Positions 46,901-61,330 of a stretch of DNA of 64,000 bases are shown in pieces. Every line of letters starts with the position of its first letter. Position 1 is the stretch's first letter. A program made the translations under genes and the position numbers. The notes beneath the pieces are model-generated. The model did no database searches and had not been told where the DNA came from. It saw only the letters and a list, made by a program, of their open reading frames with translations. Source of the DNA: Stichopus chloronotus (taxonomy: Eukaryota > Echinodermata > Holothuroidea > Aspidochirotida > Stichopodidae); contig CM037850.1 of NCBI GenBank assembly GCA_021234535.1, positions 2,170,001 through 2,234,000 on the forward strand, read 5' to 3'.

Positions 46901-48588
46901 GTTGCGTATTTCGTGTGTGTGTTATATAAGGCCAAAAAGTAAGCTGTACAACGTACGGTTGCCCATGAGAGGGTGGTGGCGAATTAAGCTCCTGTCGATG
47001 GACCTGTGCCATTGTTCAAACGTCGACGTAGCATAAACAGATTAGATCGGTACCATACAGCTGTAGGTCAAGGGTCAAAGGTTACCCTTACTTACTTGGT
47101 AATAACTGACCAAACTGTGTTCCGTGTTCTTCATTGTAGGTTATGTAATCTGAATTAATGGTGTTAGTGCGTATAGAATGTGACGCTGCATTTTGAGCCC
47201 CCCCCCCCTCTCCTTCGGAAAAGTCACAAAAACAAAAAGCAAGACCCTATGCTTATTGGTCGAGTGCCCCTTCAAGATTCAAGGATTAGTCTATTGTGAC
47301 AAAGACTTTACATACACAATGTTCAGTGTAGGTTTCCTCAAAATGGACCATAAACGCAATTCTGGAAAGAGTAACCTGTGCACTGAAAGCAATGGTTGCG
47401 CGACAGAAATTCTGACCAAAAAGATACTTTCTTTATCAGTTAACACAATTAAAATATGAAATTTCCCATAAGGGTGGGACACTCACTAATGGCTGTCTCC
47501 TTTTCACTTTACTTTCATTGAAACATTGCATGCAAAATCTAAAGGGGAGCGCAGAAATGTGAACTCATCAATTTTCTAACTCCACGTTTGAATGAAACAG
47601 TCCCCGAGGAAAATACTGCACATGTAGTAACCCGTTAAGGTGCACGCATTAACTCTCTGCATTGATAAAACAGTTAAAAAACAGGCCTGTGAGGAAATAC
47701 TAACAACTGACTGAATCACATATCTTAGACGTAAGAGAGAGTGGGGGGGGGGGGGAGGGGGATAACCATCAAACCGAGGATTGTACTACTTTGCTTAATA
47801 GTCAATATAGATATTTGATACAGCACTGGTCTAAATCCGAGTAAGGTTTTGTGTACTTAATTGTGGGTGGCTTAAAAGGGATTACATTAATTTGAGTAAA
47901 GGTTAACCCAATAATCTGAATAGATTAGGAAAACCTGGTTAAGCAAACAAGCCATTGGATTTGATACTTCCGGTACTGTAGCTAGGGTTATGTCTCAAAG
48001 TGCATCGTATATACGTAATTACACGTAACATATACCTTGTCGTACATATAGGGGATCTCATGACAGAGCAACTGCAATACTGCATATAGAACATCCAAGG
48101 ATCTGAAAACGGGTATTCTGGTTGGAATGTTTCGTCGTTTTTGTTTATTTCTGTTCTGCGTACTTTTAAAACAATGACATGAACCTAAAGCGATTGACTC
48201 TTCGTGGAAGGAAAATGTAATGGAATCTTGATATTTTACTGGAAAGTAAAACGAGAAAGTATTGCCTTTTTTGCCTGCCTCATTTTGCCATTCTGTGCAC
48301 GCCTTAGCCATAGGAGTCTACGACAAAATAACTACAATATTGAGTACAGTTTAATTCCCCATCCCCATATAACTCTACCCCCCCCCCCGGCGCACCGCAG
48401 GGACAAACTCTTGCAATCAATCACTCCACTTTATTTAACCATGGAATTATGATTACAGAACGAATATTGAAGACTGAACATCATGACCAAACATAACAGG
48501 GTTATGCGGATTGCAAGATACTCTTGCATGTGGTCGTACACACAGGTCGTGCGCGCATGGGATTTTTCAATCCTTTCATATTTCTCTT
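43969..48588. other. intergenic region, middle part
   Basis: No gene recognised. It contains a perfect 14-bp-arm hairpin (44616-44647) and C or G runs at about 45209, 45450, 46405, 47199, 47741 and 48378. Confidence 0.5.
44616..44647. repeat. perfect hairpin, 14-bp arms
   Basis: GATTTATACACATT and its exact complement AATGTGTATAAATC are separated by CCGT. No T run follows and no gene flanks it, so a terminator role is not suggested. Confidence 0.85.
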
Positions 48589-48940
48589 CAAGGGAAATAC
48601 TGCGTTTGTTTTACAGAAAACATCCATATTTTTAAAACCAATGTTTGTGGATGCAAAATGATAGATTATTCAAAAGAAGGAAGGACAGTAGTCTTTTTTC
48701 CAAGAAATAACTTTCTCACTGACAGAAATTCAGTTATTTGTAGCTCAGCAATAATTTGTTCACCCAAACTTTTCAAAATTCAAATGATGCATCTTCCGTT
48801 ACTCATCACATGCAAATTGTTTTGAGGAGATGAAGCTTTGGCAGACGTTTATTGATGAGACTGAAAGGTTTAACAATGATTACCGCTATTTTCTTTTGTA
48901 TGTCATGTTGATGTATTCGAAACGCCCTATTTCCCTTTAA
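48589..48940 (+). mobile_element. TTAA-type element with CARD-like remnant, copy alpha
   Basis: The left end AAGGGAAATA and right end GCCCTATTTCCCTTTAA form inverted ends. The inner part aligns with the copies at 50979-51332 and 51537-51872 (minus). The frame that is open in the 51.6-51.8 kb copy is closed here by adjacent TGA and TAG near the start. Confidence 0.75.
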
Positions 48941-50433
48941 GGCAGATGGTTATCTTGAAACCACTCATATGATTGATTTACAATAAATCAGTTATAGGCT
49001 TGTCGTGAATTTGTTGACCCTGTTAGAGACATTAAAAAATATGTAATTAAATGTCGACGTACAGAGAAATTTCAAAGGATTCCTCATTTTTATGTCATCA
49101 TTGGGTCATAATATCGATATAGATCAAACCTTCTCAATCGTTAAAACCTTGAATTTAAAATTAATGAGTGCAAATTAAAGGTGAATTTTTGTGCTATTGT
49201 GACGTTTAATCGGTTCGATGACTGTTTGCTCTTTTAAGAAAGATGGTATGGTGTAGTTTAATCAAATATTTACCGACATTTTTTAATAGTTGCTGCATGA
49301 CAACCTTTGATGATTTTTTTTTTTAATTAGTTCTTGGTCCGCCTGAGCAGTTATGCATTAGGTAACAAAAATGAACATTACCTGTATAAAGCAATTCCTT
49401 TTCCCCAAATTACTCGTATTCTATACAAAATCAACTCTCGTTTTTGAAAAAAAATTGACCCTGCACTACATCATGCCTTCAGTTTACAACATAAACTTTA
49501 GTTCATCAGTCACAATCAAAAAGATAGAAAGATACAAAGTCTTGAATGGAAAATTTCTCGTTTGGATATTTGACCGAGAGATAGTACGTACTGTACACTC
49601 GTATTAAACGCCCCCGTACGATCCGTTCACAAATAAGTTGGCAAAGATTTCAAATTAAACAAGGAAAATACAAGTAGATGACTTTAGCTTTGATTTAGGC
49701 CTACTATAGAATGTACATTAAAGAGTTATAACCGCTTCATTAGGATTGTGACACAAGAAGGTAACAGTTATACAATCAACTTATCACAAAGTTAACTTCA
49801 AATTTAGTGTACAGTAGTGCACTATATTACAGCTGCACTTTGGGTTATTTTTGGTCTTCTTTTTTGGAGGATCACAACTAGACACGCTAACGCAACTTCA
49901 CTTCTTTTTTGTTTTACATTTTTCCTCCTTTGTATGGGTGCATACATCCCACAATATGTTAGCATGAGATGTCGAAAACAAAACGGATCTTTTATTATTT
50001 TTTTCTTTGTATTTTGGTGTTTATCCAGTTAGCTCTTCTGGAGAGCAATGACCTACCAAGCAGTGTACACTTTTCTCACGTGACAACACTTAAAGAGCAG
50101 TAGAGGCTAAAGTGTAACTTTAAAGCACTATAGCGTACACAGAATGCCGTGAGTTTCTCGTTCAGGCGAGAACACCCTGAGAAACTGTACTTCTAGTATT
50201 ACCAAAGTGTAAACGAATTGTTTGGCTTATATATATACAGTGTTAAACTGTAACTCCAATCAAGCCATTCAGATAACTTCCCGCCTAGGTCAGCTAAAGG
50301 AAACTATTAATTTCAAAATAGTGTTGTCTTAAACAAATACGTTAATGAATTCAACAGCCTCTCGTAGTGAAGAGCCGACGCATAGTTTTAACAGATGCTT
50401 TTAATGACCTTTTGTTTCAAATTCCTTTGTCAG

Positions 50434-50560
50434 GCGACATGGGTAATTTAAAGTTATTAGAGTGTGATCTGGAAAGTACAATACCTAATGTGTCATTTAA
50501 GTGCAATCGGGATCTTTCGTCTAATCATTTAACTCACAATCCTATTTCCGATATGACAAA
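50434..50560 (+). pseudogene. isolated exon-like segment, LRR flavour
   Basis: 127 bases between a strong acceptor (TTCAAATTCCTTTGTCAG) and a strong donor (ACAAA|GTGAGT), with an open frame throughout. The translation includes MGNLKLLECDLESTIPNVSF and then DLSSNHLT followed by NPISDM. These resemble leucine-rich-repeat text (LSSNHLT, IPxxxF), but the L-spacing is disturbed. No neighbouring exon was found. It could be a lone exon of a plus-strand gene or a decayed fragment. Confidence 0.3.
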
Positions 50561-50978
50561 GTGAGTCTATGTTTATTACATGTATTATAATTATTACTGA
50601 CTACTGCTATGTGTTTTTGTCAATTTGAATTTATTCTACCACAGTACAGACATATAGACATACCGTAGAGAATTTGTGCTGGGCGTCATTCCCCCCCCCC
50701 CACCTCCCTCCCCTCCATGTACCGCCGCTACCATCTCTCCCGTCACCCACTCCAGTTTTCGTTTTCTTTCAAGATGTACAATATTGATGGTCACGCTTAT
50801 TTCTCACTCACCCCCCTTCACCCCCACTCCAGCTCACATCTCCTTCGGATGCCATATACCGTGTTGCCTTCTGCAAAGCAAACGAAAGGGGGGCCTTACA
50901 TCAGCTTTCCTCCCTTGCGAAAAGTTCAGGAGATATAAAGTCATTCATTATACCTTTAATCTGATAAGATTGACCTTC

Positions 50979-51332
50979 TTAAAGGGAAATAGGGCGTTTG
51001 TTTTAGAGAAAACATCCATATTTTTAAAACCAATGTTTCAGGACGTAGGATGATAGATTATTCAAAATAAGGAAGGACAGTAGTCTTCTTTTCAAGAAAT
51101 ACGATTCCCACACATAGAAATTCAGTTATTTGTTGCTCAACACTAATTTGTTCACCCAAACTTTTCAAAATTCAAATGATGCATCTTCCATTACTCATGA
51201 GATGAATAATGTTTTGAGGAGATGAAGCTTTGGTAGATGTTTATTGATGAGACAGAATGGTTTAACAATGATTAAAGCTATTTTCTTTTGTATGTCATGT
51301 TGGTGTATTCTTAACGCCCTATTTCCCTGTAA
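50979..51332 (+). mobile_element. TTAA-type element with CARD-like remnant, copy beta
   Basis: TTAA at 50979-50982, then AGGGAAATAGGGCGTTTG on the left, and AACGCCCTATTTCCCTGTAA on the right. About 350 bp, close in sequence to copy alpha. The coding frame is broken by TGA TAG as in alpha and delta. Confidence 0.8.
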
Positions 51333-51536
51333 GTTCCTCGGTCTTCACTTTGGAACATCAACCGATTGAAAAAAAAAAAAGAAATCGTAATGTGAAAGCC
51401 GAAAAAGGAAAAAGAAGAATTTTTCAGACCTTTGCCTTCATAAAGATATTTCACATTCAACAAAATTAGATCACTAAGAGGATCTGGTCCATTTTCGCAA
51501 AAGCAATGACGCGGCTATTTTCACTTTCATTGAGGT

Positions 51537-51872
51537 TTAAAGGGGAATAACTCGTAACTTTACAATGCACGAATATGGGATATAAAGATAATACTTTTAA
51601 TTATTATTAAGCCATTCATGCGCATTAAGAAACATCTGCGAAAGCTCCCCGTATCTCCTCAAAAACATGCATAAGATCAGTAATGGAAGATGCATCATTT
51701 GAATTTTTCAGGGTTTCGATGAACAAATTATTCTCGAGCAACAAATAATTGAATTTCTGTGGGTTGAAGACATATTTCTTGAAGAGAAGGCCACTGTCCT
51801 TCACTTTTTTAATAATCTGTCGTTCTGCGTCCATGCACAAACTGTAATACCAACACCCTATTTTCCTTTTCA
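51537..51872 (-). mobile_element. TTAA-type element, copy gamma, with intact open frame
   Basis: On the minus strand the left end is AAAAGGAAAATAGGGTGTTGG and the right end ATTCCCCTTTAA, with TTAA at 51537-51540. It aligns along its length with copies alpha, beta and delta. Unlike them it keeps an open frame (51625-51834, minus) and has CGA CAG where the others have TGA TAG. Confidence 0.75.
51625..51834 (-). CDS. 69-residue open frame, possible CARD-like domain
   Basis: The frame starts at ATG 51832-51834 and stops with TAA. It starts MDAERQIIKKVKDSGLL, continues with FNYLLLENNLF, then DASSITDLMHVFEEI and RGAFADVS. The length, the MD-x-x-R start, LL followed by a short loop and LF, and the final RGxF after an amphipathic helix recall caspase-recruitment domains (about 80-90 residues, six helices). 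That is my reading of the pattern, not a search result. CARDs mediate assembly of death and immune signalling complexes. A weak acceptor (TATTACAG) lies just upstream, so it could be an exon, or only the best-kept copy of a non-autonomous element. The start context is weak. Confidence 0.35.
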   Translation of the reverse strand: MDAERQIIKKVKDSGLLFKKYVFNPQKFNYLLLENNLFIETLKNSNDASSITDLMHVFEEIRGAFADVS

Positions 51873-54800
51873 GAGAAGATGGTGTTGTATAAATGGCTAT
51901 TGTATTAATGATTACAAAAATCTTTATGACCGAGTTAGGACAGAATAAAACGTTGTTGGACTAAAAGGGCGAGTGGCATGATTTAAAATTAAGCGAAACT
52001 TTTGAAATTTGAAAACACAGCAAAATCACTTTCTTTTCAATCACTGGCACGAGCAGCAGCAGACACATCAGGTGATCTGCATTAATGGATCACACACAAC
52101 TTTCATTCTACGATTTAAAATTTTCTAATATTTACAACTTCGAGTAAGCTTTATACAGCCTATTCAATTCATTTTCAAAACAGGGCTAGAGCCCTCCCCA
52201 TTCTTGTTTGTTTGTTTTTACTAGTTACAACCTCGCCTTCGGGATTCAAAACACATACTCTTTAATGTCTCTGCATCATAACACTTGAGGCAAACATCAC
52301 CAATGACTTTCTCTTCTTTTTTTTTTAATTGTAACTGCTTATCCTTGTTCACTTTCAAGTGACTGTTGCACTGTTTTCCCTTTGTGTGCTGTATGAATAT
52401 ATGCAGTGCATACACGCCACGTAAAAATATATATCATACTGTAAAAACCTTTCGTGAGAACAGCTCGTTACCTAGCTGATTCTACGAGCTTTTAAATTAT
52501 TTACATGAGCAGCCACACTACAGTTTCTCTTCAGTGGTTTTAATGGTCAGATCCGGCATAGCGGTAATTAACATAACTGGCATGTTTATATAAACAGGAC
52601 GGTACAAGAATACTGATAGTATATTATCTCTCTACAGTGAGAGGAATAAATGTGTCATTGGAACTAATAAAACTATTTATATTTAGGCCTCGTGCATGAT
52701 GTCTTTGTATGAATAACCTATATATATGTGTCCATGTATATGGACAGCATTTCTTGTATATGGCTGTGCTTTTACCAATAGGCTACGATGCGTGATATGA
52801 TGTGTGAAATACATTGAACTATGAGCAAATGAATTATGATACCAAACACTTGATAGGAATTATAAATAGAATTGACCAGAATGAAACTCTGGATGTTGCA
52901 GTTGACATCGATTCCGTTTTGATTCTCAGTATTAAAGGGATCACGTCTTCTTCTTTTTTTAATAATAAAAGAAAGTGATCGTGTTGATACATGACAGATT
53001 TATTACTCTGATATAGCCTACCACACCTACATCATACCATTTGTTTAGAATGGTTGGTGGGTGGGGGTTGTGGGCTGGGGGAGTCCGAAAAATCTGAATA
53101 CCAGTGAGAAATGCAAACAAATATTTCTTCACATTTCCATTTTGCGAAATGACGAAACTACAGAATTATCTTTTCCATGCAGATATTTAGTACGAACAAA
53201 CAATAAAGTTATGTATCTCCACCTTGTACAGTAATTCCCTTCGCATACTTTGTTATTGTAAACGATCTAATATCGCATTGTTGTTTTAAAGTTTTATCAC
53301 GATGTGTTGGATGTTTGGTGATTCCATTCTGTAGGGGAATCGATTTGAATGTAAATTTTTATCATTCTCTTTTAAATAACATCAATTTACTTTGTGAGTC
53401 TCTTAAGTGATGTATCTTTGATCTACACATCCCCCGCCCTTTAAAGTTTGCATCATTTTTATAGCTCTAGCTTTTAAACATGTGGGTTATGTTCTGCAAT
53501 CCCTTTTAATGGAATCAAGTGACGTGCGAGGATCTATCGGCTGAAATTCTCCCTTCAAGTACAGTATCACAAAAGACATACTATAGGCCTAAGATGACTT
53601 TCAAGACATAAATTTTGAGCAACCTCCATGAAATTGCAGTCTAAGCTGAACGAGCATTTCGCGGGTAAATATTGGAACGTTTAATATTTTATGTAAATAT
53701 GGGTATACCATGCATCCATATCAACAACAGACGAAAAGACGAGAGTTTGATAAAGAGTAAAAGGTAAAGTTTAATAAATGATGGCAACGAAGGCACATAG
53801 AACTGTGATAGCAACGGGGGAAGACAGGATTGAATTTTAATTAAGAAATTAATAAGAGAAGAGAAAACAAGAATAAATGAAGATTTCGTTGTTATTTATG
53901 AAATTTGAGATTTGTGAACTGCTATAAGTCTTCTTTAAGGACCACGCGTATACTTTTGCTACGTTCACAATTTGTCAAGTTTTTCTGTTTTTCTAGTGTC
54001 TTTTTAAGGCTATATCACTAAAATCTTGATCTGTTAATATCTTTTGTCCAATGCTAATTTGTAAATATGAAAAATGAAATTGAATTCGATTGAACTTGAT
54101 TGTTAACCACCTTCAGTGGTAACGTGTTAGGAGGCGAGGGACTGCCTCAGTAGTTTTTTTTTTTTTTCGTTTTGTTTTGTTTTCGTGGGGGAGGGGAGCC
54201 TGTGGAGCCTGGGGAATCGATTTCCGGTGCCAGGCATATTTTTATTAAAAAACATTCTGGTATTCTTGCTTCTAACCGATAAGTTCTTGTGAAATTCTAG
54301 CTGGTATGTAGGCCGAGGGGTAACGAAACACGTCACTTGAGATTCCTCTTGTCCAAGATGTTAGTGAGTCGTAGTAAATACATTTTTGGAATGCGAAATT
54401 GCCTGGGTCAAAACAGAGGAACTTCAAACAGTCTTTCCCTAACTCAAATACATCACGAAAGACTATTTCTGTTCCGTCGTGCAATGAGTTCACAAGGAAC
54501 TTTTGCTCCTATCTCGTAATTTTTGTTTCCTTCAATTTTTTTTTTTTTGGGGGGGGGGAGGGGGAAGTGGCAGTTTCGTGATATTATTTGGTCAGCATTT
54601 TGAAAATATCATCAACTTGGACAGTGGAAAATGTAATTTTTACTAAGAAAAATGGAAATTTCGAGTACAGAAACCTCCCCCGCCAAAACGCAACAACAGT
54701 GTATTTCGTGGTTATATGTGAGTCGAACTCTGTTACGTCCAACGAATTACAGAACTCCTGCAAGATTTGCCTAGGCCCTGAAAACGCCAAAGTTAAAGCG

Positions 54801-57800
54801 AAGTGATCAAACCGGTTGAAGAAATACACACCTGCAATTCTCTGCAATAAATTCCGTATGGGCGGATGATAAATACAAAAAGGTTACAAAACTGAATTTA
54901 AAATACATATGTCGTTGCTATGGTAATGTATGGCGGCAAAAGTACAATTACCTTCGATCAGACATACATATAGCCTACTGGTGGTGTAATAAGCATTTTC
55001 AGGAAACAAATGACTAGATAACCTAGAGATGAATACCAGCCGTTGAAATTTCAACCAAAAAAAAATAGATAACGTAGTCGAAATACCTATATTAATCCCC
55101 AGACGACAAAAACTTTTTGAAGCACTAAGTCGTTCCATTGATACGGTAATTTCCGTGATAGGTAATCCGTCTTATTTAGGTCACGTTTAATAAAGCTGCC
55201 CGTAGGGTTAATAAAGTCAGTTTTAGTTTTACTTTATTTGTAGTTTCTCTTCTGCAGTCAAACTGCCGTTACCGTTATTAATCAATTCTGTCAATCAATT
55301 GTATACAAGTGAAATCGATGGATGATGACAAGACTTACAGATCTACACGCGCGTAGTATCTATCCGCCGTACGTTAACTTACATGGTCTTTACATGAGAG
55401 GAGAAAAACCATACCATACACCTTTAAAAGTTGAAGGCTGCAGCCTGGTGTACTTTTTTCTCCCTTCGAGATAATACAACTCTAGTTATAACGTTTCAGG
55501 TAAAAACGCTGGTCCTCAATTCAGATGGTATCTTTTCCTACTGCCAGTATATATACAACTTTGGAAATCGATACTGGTTCCTTACAGAACACAATGGGTA
55601 TTGATTGTTTGTAACTGTACACTCTTAGTGTCAACTTAGACTTGGTTGTTCTATTTGTCAAGTGTTTGAGCTGTCTTCTTTTCAGGAAGGTTTTCTAGTT
55701 TCCCCCTTCGCCTGTGGTCAATTCCACACGAAGTAAATATAAAGCACTTGTGAGGACTACCATATACATATAGCCAACTTGTGAGGACTTGTAAGGACAT
55801 AAATGGTCTTTACTGTGAGTATGCAGTGGCACAGTCAAGAAGCCTGTTCACCGTATAGACTATTTCGGTTCTATACACATAGAGATACAGAGAGATGTAG
55901 ATGCATCATAACTGGACGGTTCTTGCACGATGTTCAGTAACAACTGAGTTTTTTACAGCATTAAAGGAACACATTGGAATATATGCACCAGTCCTTGGTT
56001 CTGTATATTAGTTTATGTCACAAACTTACATACCCTGTGACCCAGCTTCGTCTATTTTCTCCATATGTGAGGAAGGGGCTGTTGCATGGAAGTATAGGAT
56101 TATTGTTATCTGTCAATGAAATATTGGCAGTGCTACTTATGCTTTTATGGGTAGCACTATGTTTGTGACTCAGGTATAGTCACGAGAAATATTTTTGACG
56201 ACCCACGCTAATATTCCTCCACAGAGTGGAAAATTAGGCCTTGAGAAGTAAATTGGGGGAATATATGAGCTACGGAATAGCAGACGCTTACATGCAGACA
56301 CTGTTCGTGGCTTACGTTAGATTAAAAGGTCTCTCTGTAGAAGAAAATTGACTGGAAAAACGTGAGTAACGTAATGAAGGGACATGCATATTTGTAAGTG
56401 TTGATTAATATTCCTTTCCCTATAAGAAGAAATAGGAGACTGATTCGTTTTATCATATGAATACATTCTTTTTTTACGGTGGATAAATGCTTCTATGTTT
56501 ACGTTATTAGTATACACTAGACTGGCACTAGGCATGGGTCTATTGCACACACAACGGCATGATATGAAGTTTTGTACAAATGTAAGACTGCGTGAGCACG
56601 ACTCATGTCATACTTGTGGAAGTACAAACATGTACACACCAGAAACGCCAAAAACATACTAAGAAAACACGCAAAAAAAAATATTTTTCAAACACTACAT
56701 TTTTGCCTCCATTCTGTAACATGTTTCGAAAGTTCAAGATAGGCTCCCTTAACTTAGCCAAATTAACCTCAAGGCCTAGTTTTTGAGTCCTCAAATCAAC
56801 ACTCAGTCAAGGCAAGGATAATTTTCAATAAGCAGAACTGACACGAATGTTTAGCGTTTATACTTAAAACAGTCACTAAAAGTCCACTGAAATAAAAAAA
56901 GAAAGAAATAGAAAAACATGAAACTCAAATCTTAATAATGAACAGTATTTTCCGCCCATGGTTTTAGGGGGCGGAAAATCAGGAGTGGAAACTACCAGGG
57001 GGGGGGGGGTGGGTGGGAACTAACGGATCCCAACTTGACTGACAGGCTTGCGGCATTGAGTCAGATAACGTAAATACTGTAGATAATTGTCAATTTGATT
57101 GAATGGGGATTGACGCGATGGTGCGTGCGGTGTTACCTCAAGCCACGAAAACTTCGCGGAGGATACATGCTCTGTGCATTACATAGTGCTGTGACTTTGT
57201 CGTGCCTACTACACTGGGAAAAAATAATGAAGAAATGTAGTTACAGAAGAAGGTGGAATTTTGTTTGAGTAAATTAGAGAGGTAACGTCGAAGACAAACC
57301 AAGGACATCTTCATACTTCATTGTCATGCTATTAAACTATATGTACACGGACTAGACGAGCTAAATTAGGTCACAGTGCTCTGTTTTGGCCATATTGACC
57401 AAGAACCACTGGGTCAGGTTAAATGCTTAACAGCTTTAACAACGATAACTCATAAATCTTGTAAATGATCCTTGTTGTAGCTTTAACGCTGTGGCTGTTC
57501 AAAAAAAAAAAAAAAAAAAAAAAAACAGTAGTTGGGCACACAGGAGGGTGCACTTCCGGTATAAGCTATTAGAGAAAATATGACACATTGTATAACGTAT
57601 TCGTTTCACATCCACGGGCGGAAGCCTTAATCATGAACAACTTTTGTAAATAGTTCTGTTCTATTTCCAAACTCTTTAAACGAATATTTTTCTTTTCATG
57701 CCAGGAGCATGGAGCTATTGCCTACGAGATATAGATATTTTTTGGTGACAGAGTGTCGGGGCATCTAGGCGCCGGGTTATTCACTTGATTCGGGATTTCC

Positions 57801-58223
57801 TTTCGTGGTTTTTGCAATAGATTCTACATCTTTTTTCAGAGTTTTGTCCATATATATTGCGTAAGAAGGTAAAAAGGGCAATGTGAGAATGCCCAAATTT
57901 AGAAAAAGGAAAAAAAAAAAAACAGTTTTCTGTCGTCAGCGATAATTGTGGTGTAACCTTTACTGGTTCAGTAGCATAAACTGTGAGAAGTATACAGTAA
58001 GTTGTACAGCCATAAAGATATAGGAAAAAGTATGATCTAATTACCAAAGTGTGCCCGTCGATGGACAAGAGTTAGCCCGACTCGTGCAAGGTAATCAGCG
58101 GTTACCAAGGGAACAGTGTATCACTGACGCTAAAAGACGGGCATTTAGTCGATAGTGCGAAATACTTAGTGTCGAAGTTGAATTTTGTTTCATGTTTCTA
58201 TCCATCGTATGTACCGATGAACC

Positions 58224-58225
<2 letters not shown>
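51873..58225. other. intergenic region, right part
   Basis: No gene recognised. It contains a 25-base A run at 57501-57525 and G runs at about 54548 and 56999. Open frames around 54127-54847 and 57781-58068 lack domains and splice context. Confidence 0.5.
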
Positions 58226-58306
<81 letters not shown>

Positions 58307-58330
58307 TAAATATATATATATATATATATT
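58226..58330. repeat. (TA)n array with AAAT interruption
   Basis: About 105 bp of alternating A and T, broken once by AAATAAATAAATAAA. Likely to be hypervariable and cruciform-prone. Confidence 0.97.
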
Positions 58331-58739
58331 GGAATTAATATATTTGTTTGTACACATACATACTTGTTATGTTGTTTCTAGTACTGACGTTCTAATTTTT
58401 CTAGTTCACGACGGAGGATTTTACCGTTATTAAATCATATATTACATAGTGATATAGTGCAGACGCTTGCTACGCTCCAAATTATTTTCAAATGTAGTTT
58501 CAGTTTAATGTATCCAATATGGCACTACTCTATGACGGTAAGTTTATTTGTCTACGCCATTCCTATTTGGATGTGTGTGGCGTGTGGCGCACGTGCTGAG
58601 ACCGGACAGTTGCCTAGGTGATTAATTTGTCAGAATTAAATTGAGCCATTACTGGCTTTTTAATTAACGCTAATTAAAAGAGAATAAATTACCGTAGCAT
58701 CTTTCTGAGACAGCTTTGATCACCGTGCACCGCACGGTA

Positions 58740-61138
<2,399 letters not shown>

Positions 61139-61330
61139 CTGACAAAATAACCGAATAATATGGAAGAGGACAGGAGATGAAGTTAGACCGTACAAATCTA
61201 CGGAAACCAATCCTGAGGGTTTCAAACCCGGTAAGAATCGAATCAGATATTATGGGAGTTGCTAGAACAAAGGAGCGGTCGGATACATGGGACTCTACGA
61301 GATGAGGAAGGGCCAAGATCCGGGACCGCA
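61139..61330 (+). other. 5' UTR part of the acyltransferase-like gene, with upstream ORFs
   Basis: Starts after a strong acceptor. It contains ATG-started upstream frames, a 6-codon one at 61160 and a 42-codon one at 61177-61305, both out of frame with the main coding region. A donor-like CCCG|GTAAGA at 61231 offers an alternative exon end, but I see no matching acceptor before the main ATG. Confidence 0.5.
61177..61305 (+). promoter_or_regulatory. upstream ORF of 42 codons
   Basis: Starts ATGAAGTTAGACCG and ends TGA 26 bases before the main ATG. If the transcript includes it, it could lower translation of the main frame. No peptide function is claimed. Confidence 0.35.

Noticed and set aside
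48511..48825. 104-codon plus-strand frame overlapping the TTAA element
   Set aside because: It begins outside the element, runs in a different frame from the CARD-like copy and mixes element with flank.
61259..61330. 24-residue N-terminal extension of the acyltransferase-like protein
   Set aside because: It would start at TTG; nuclear genes normally need ATG, and the first in-frame ATG is 61331.
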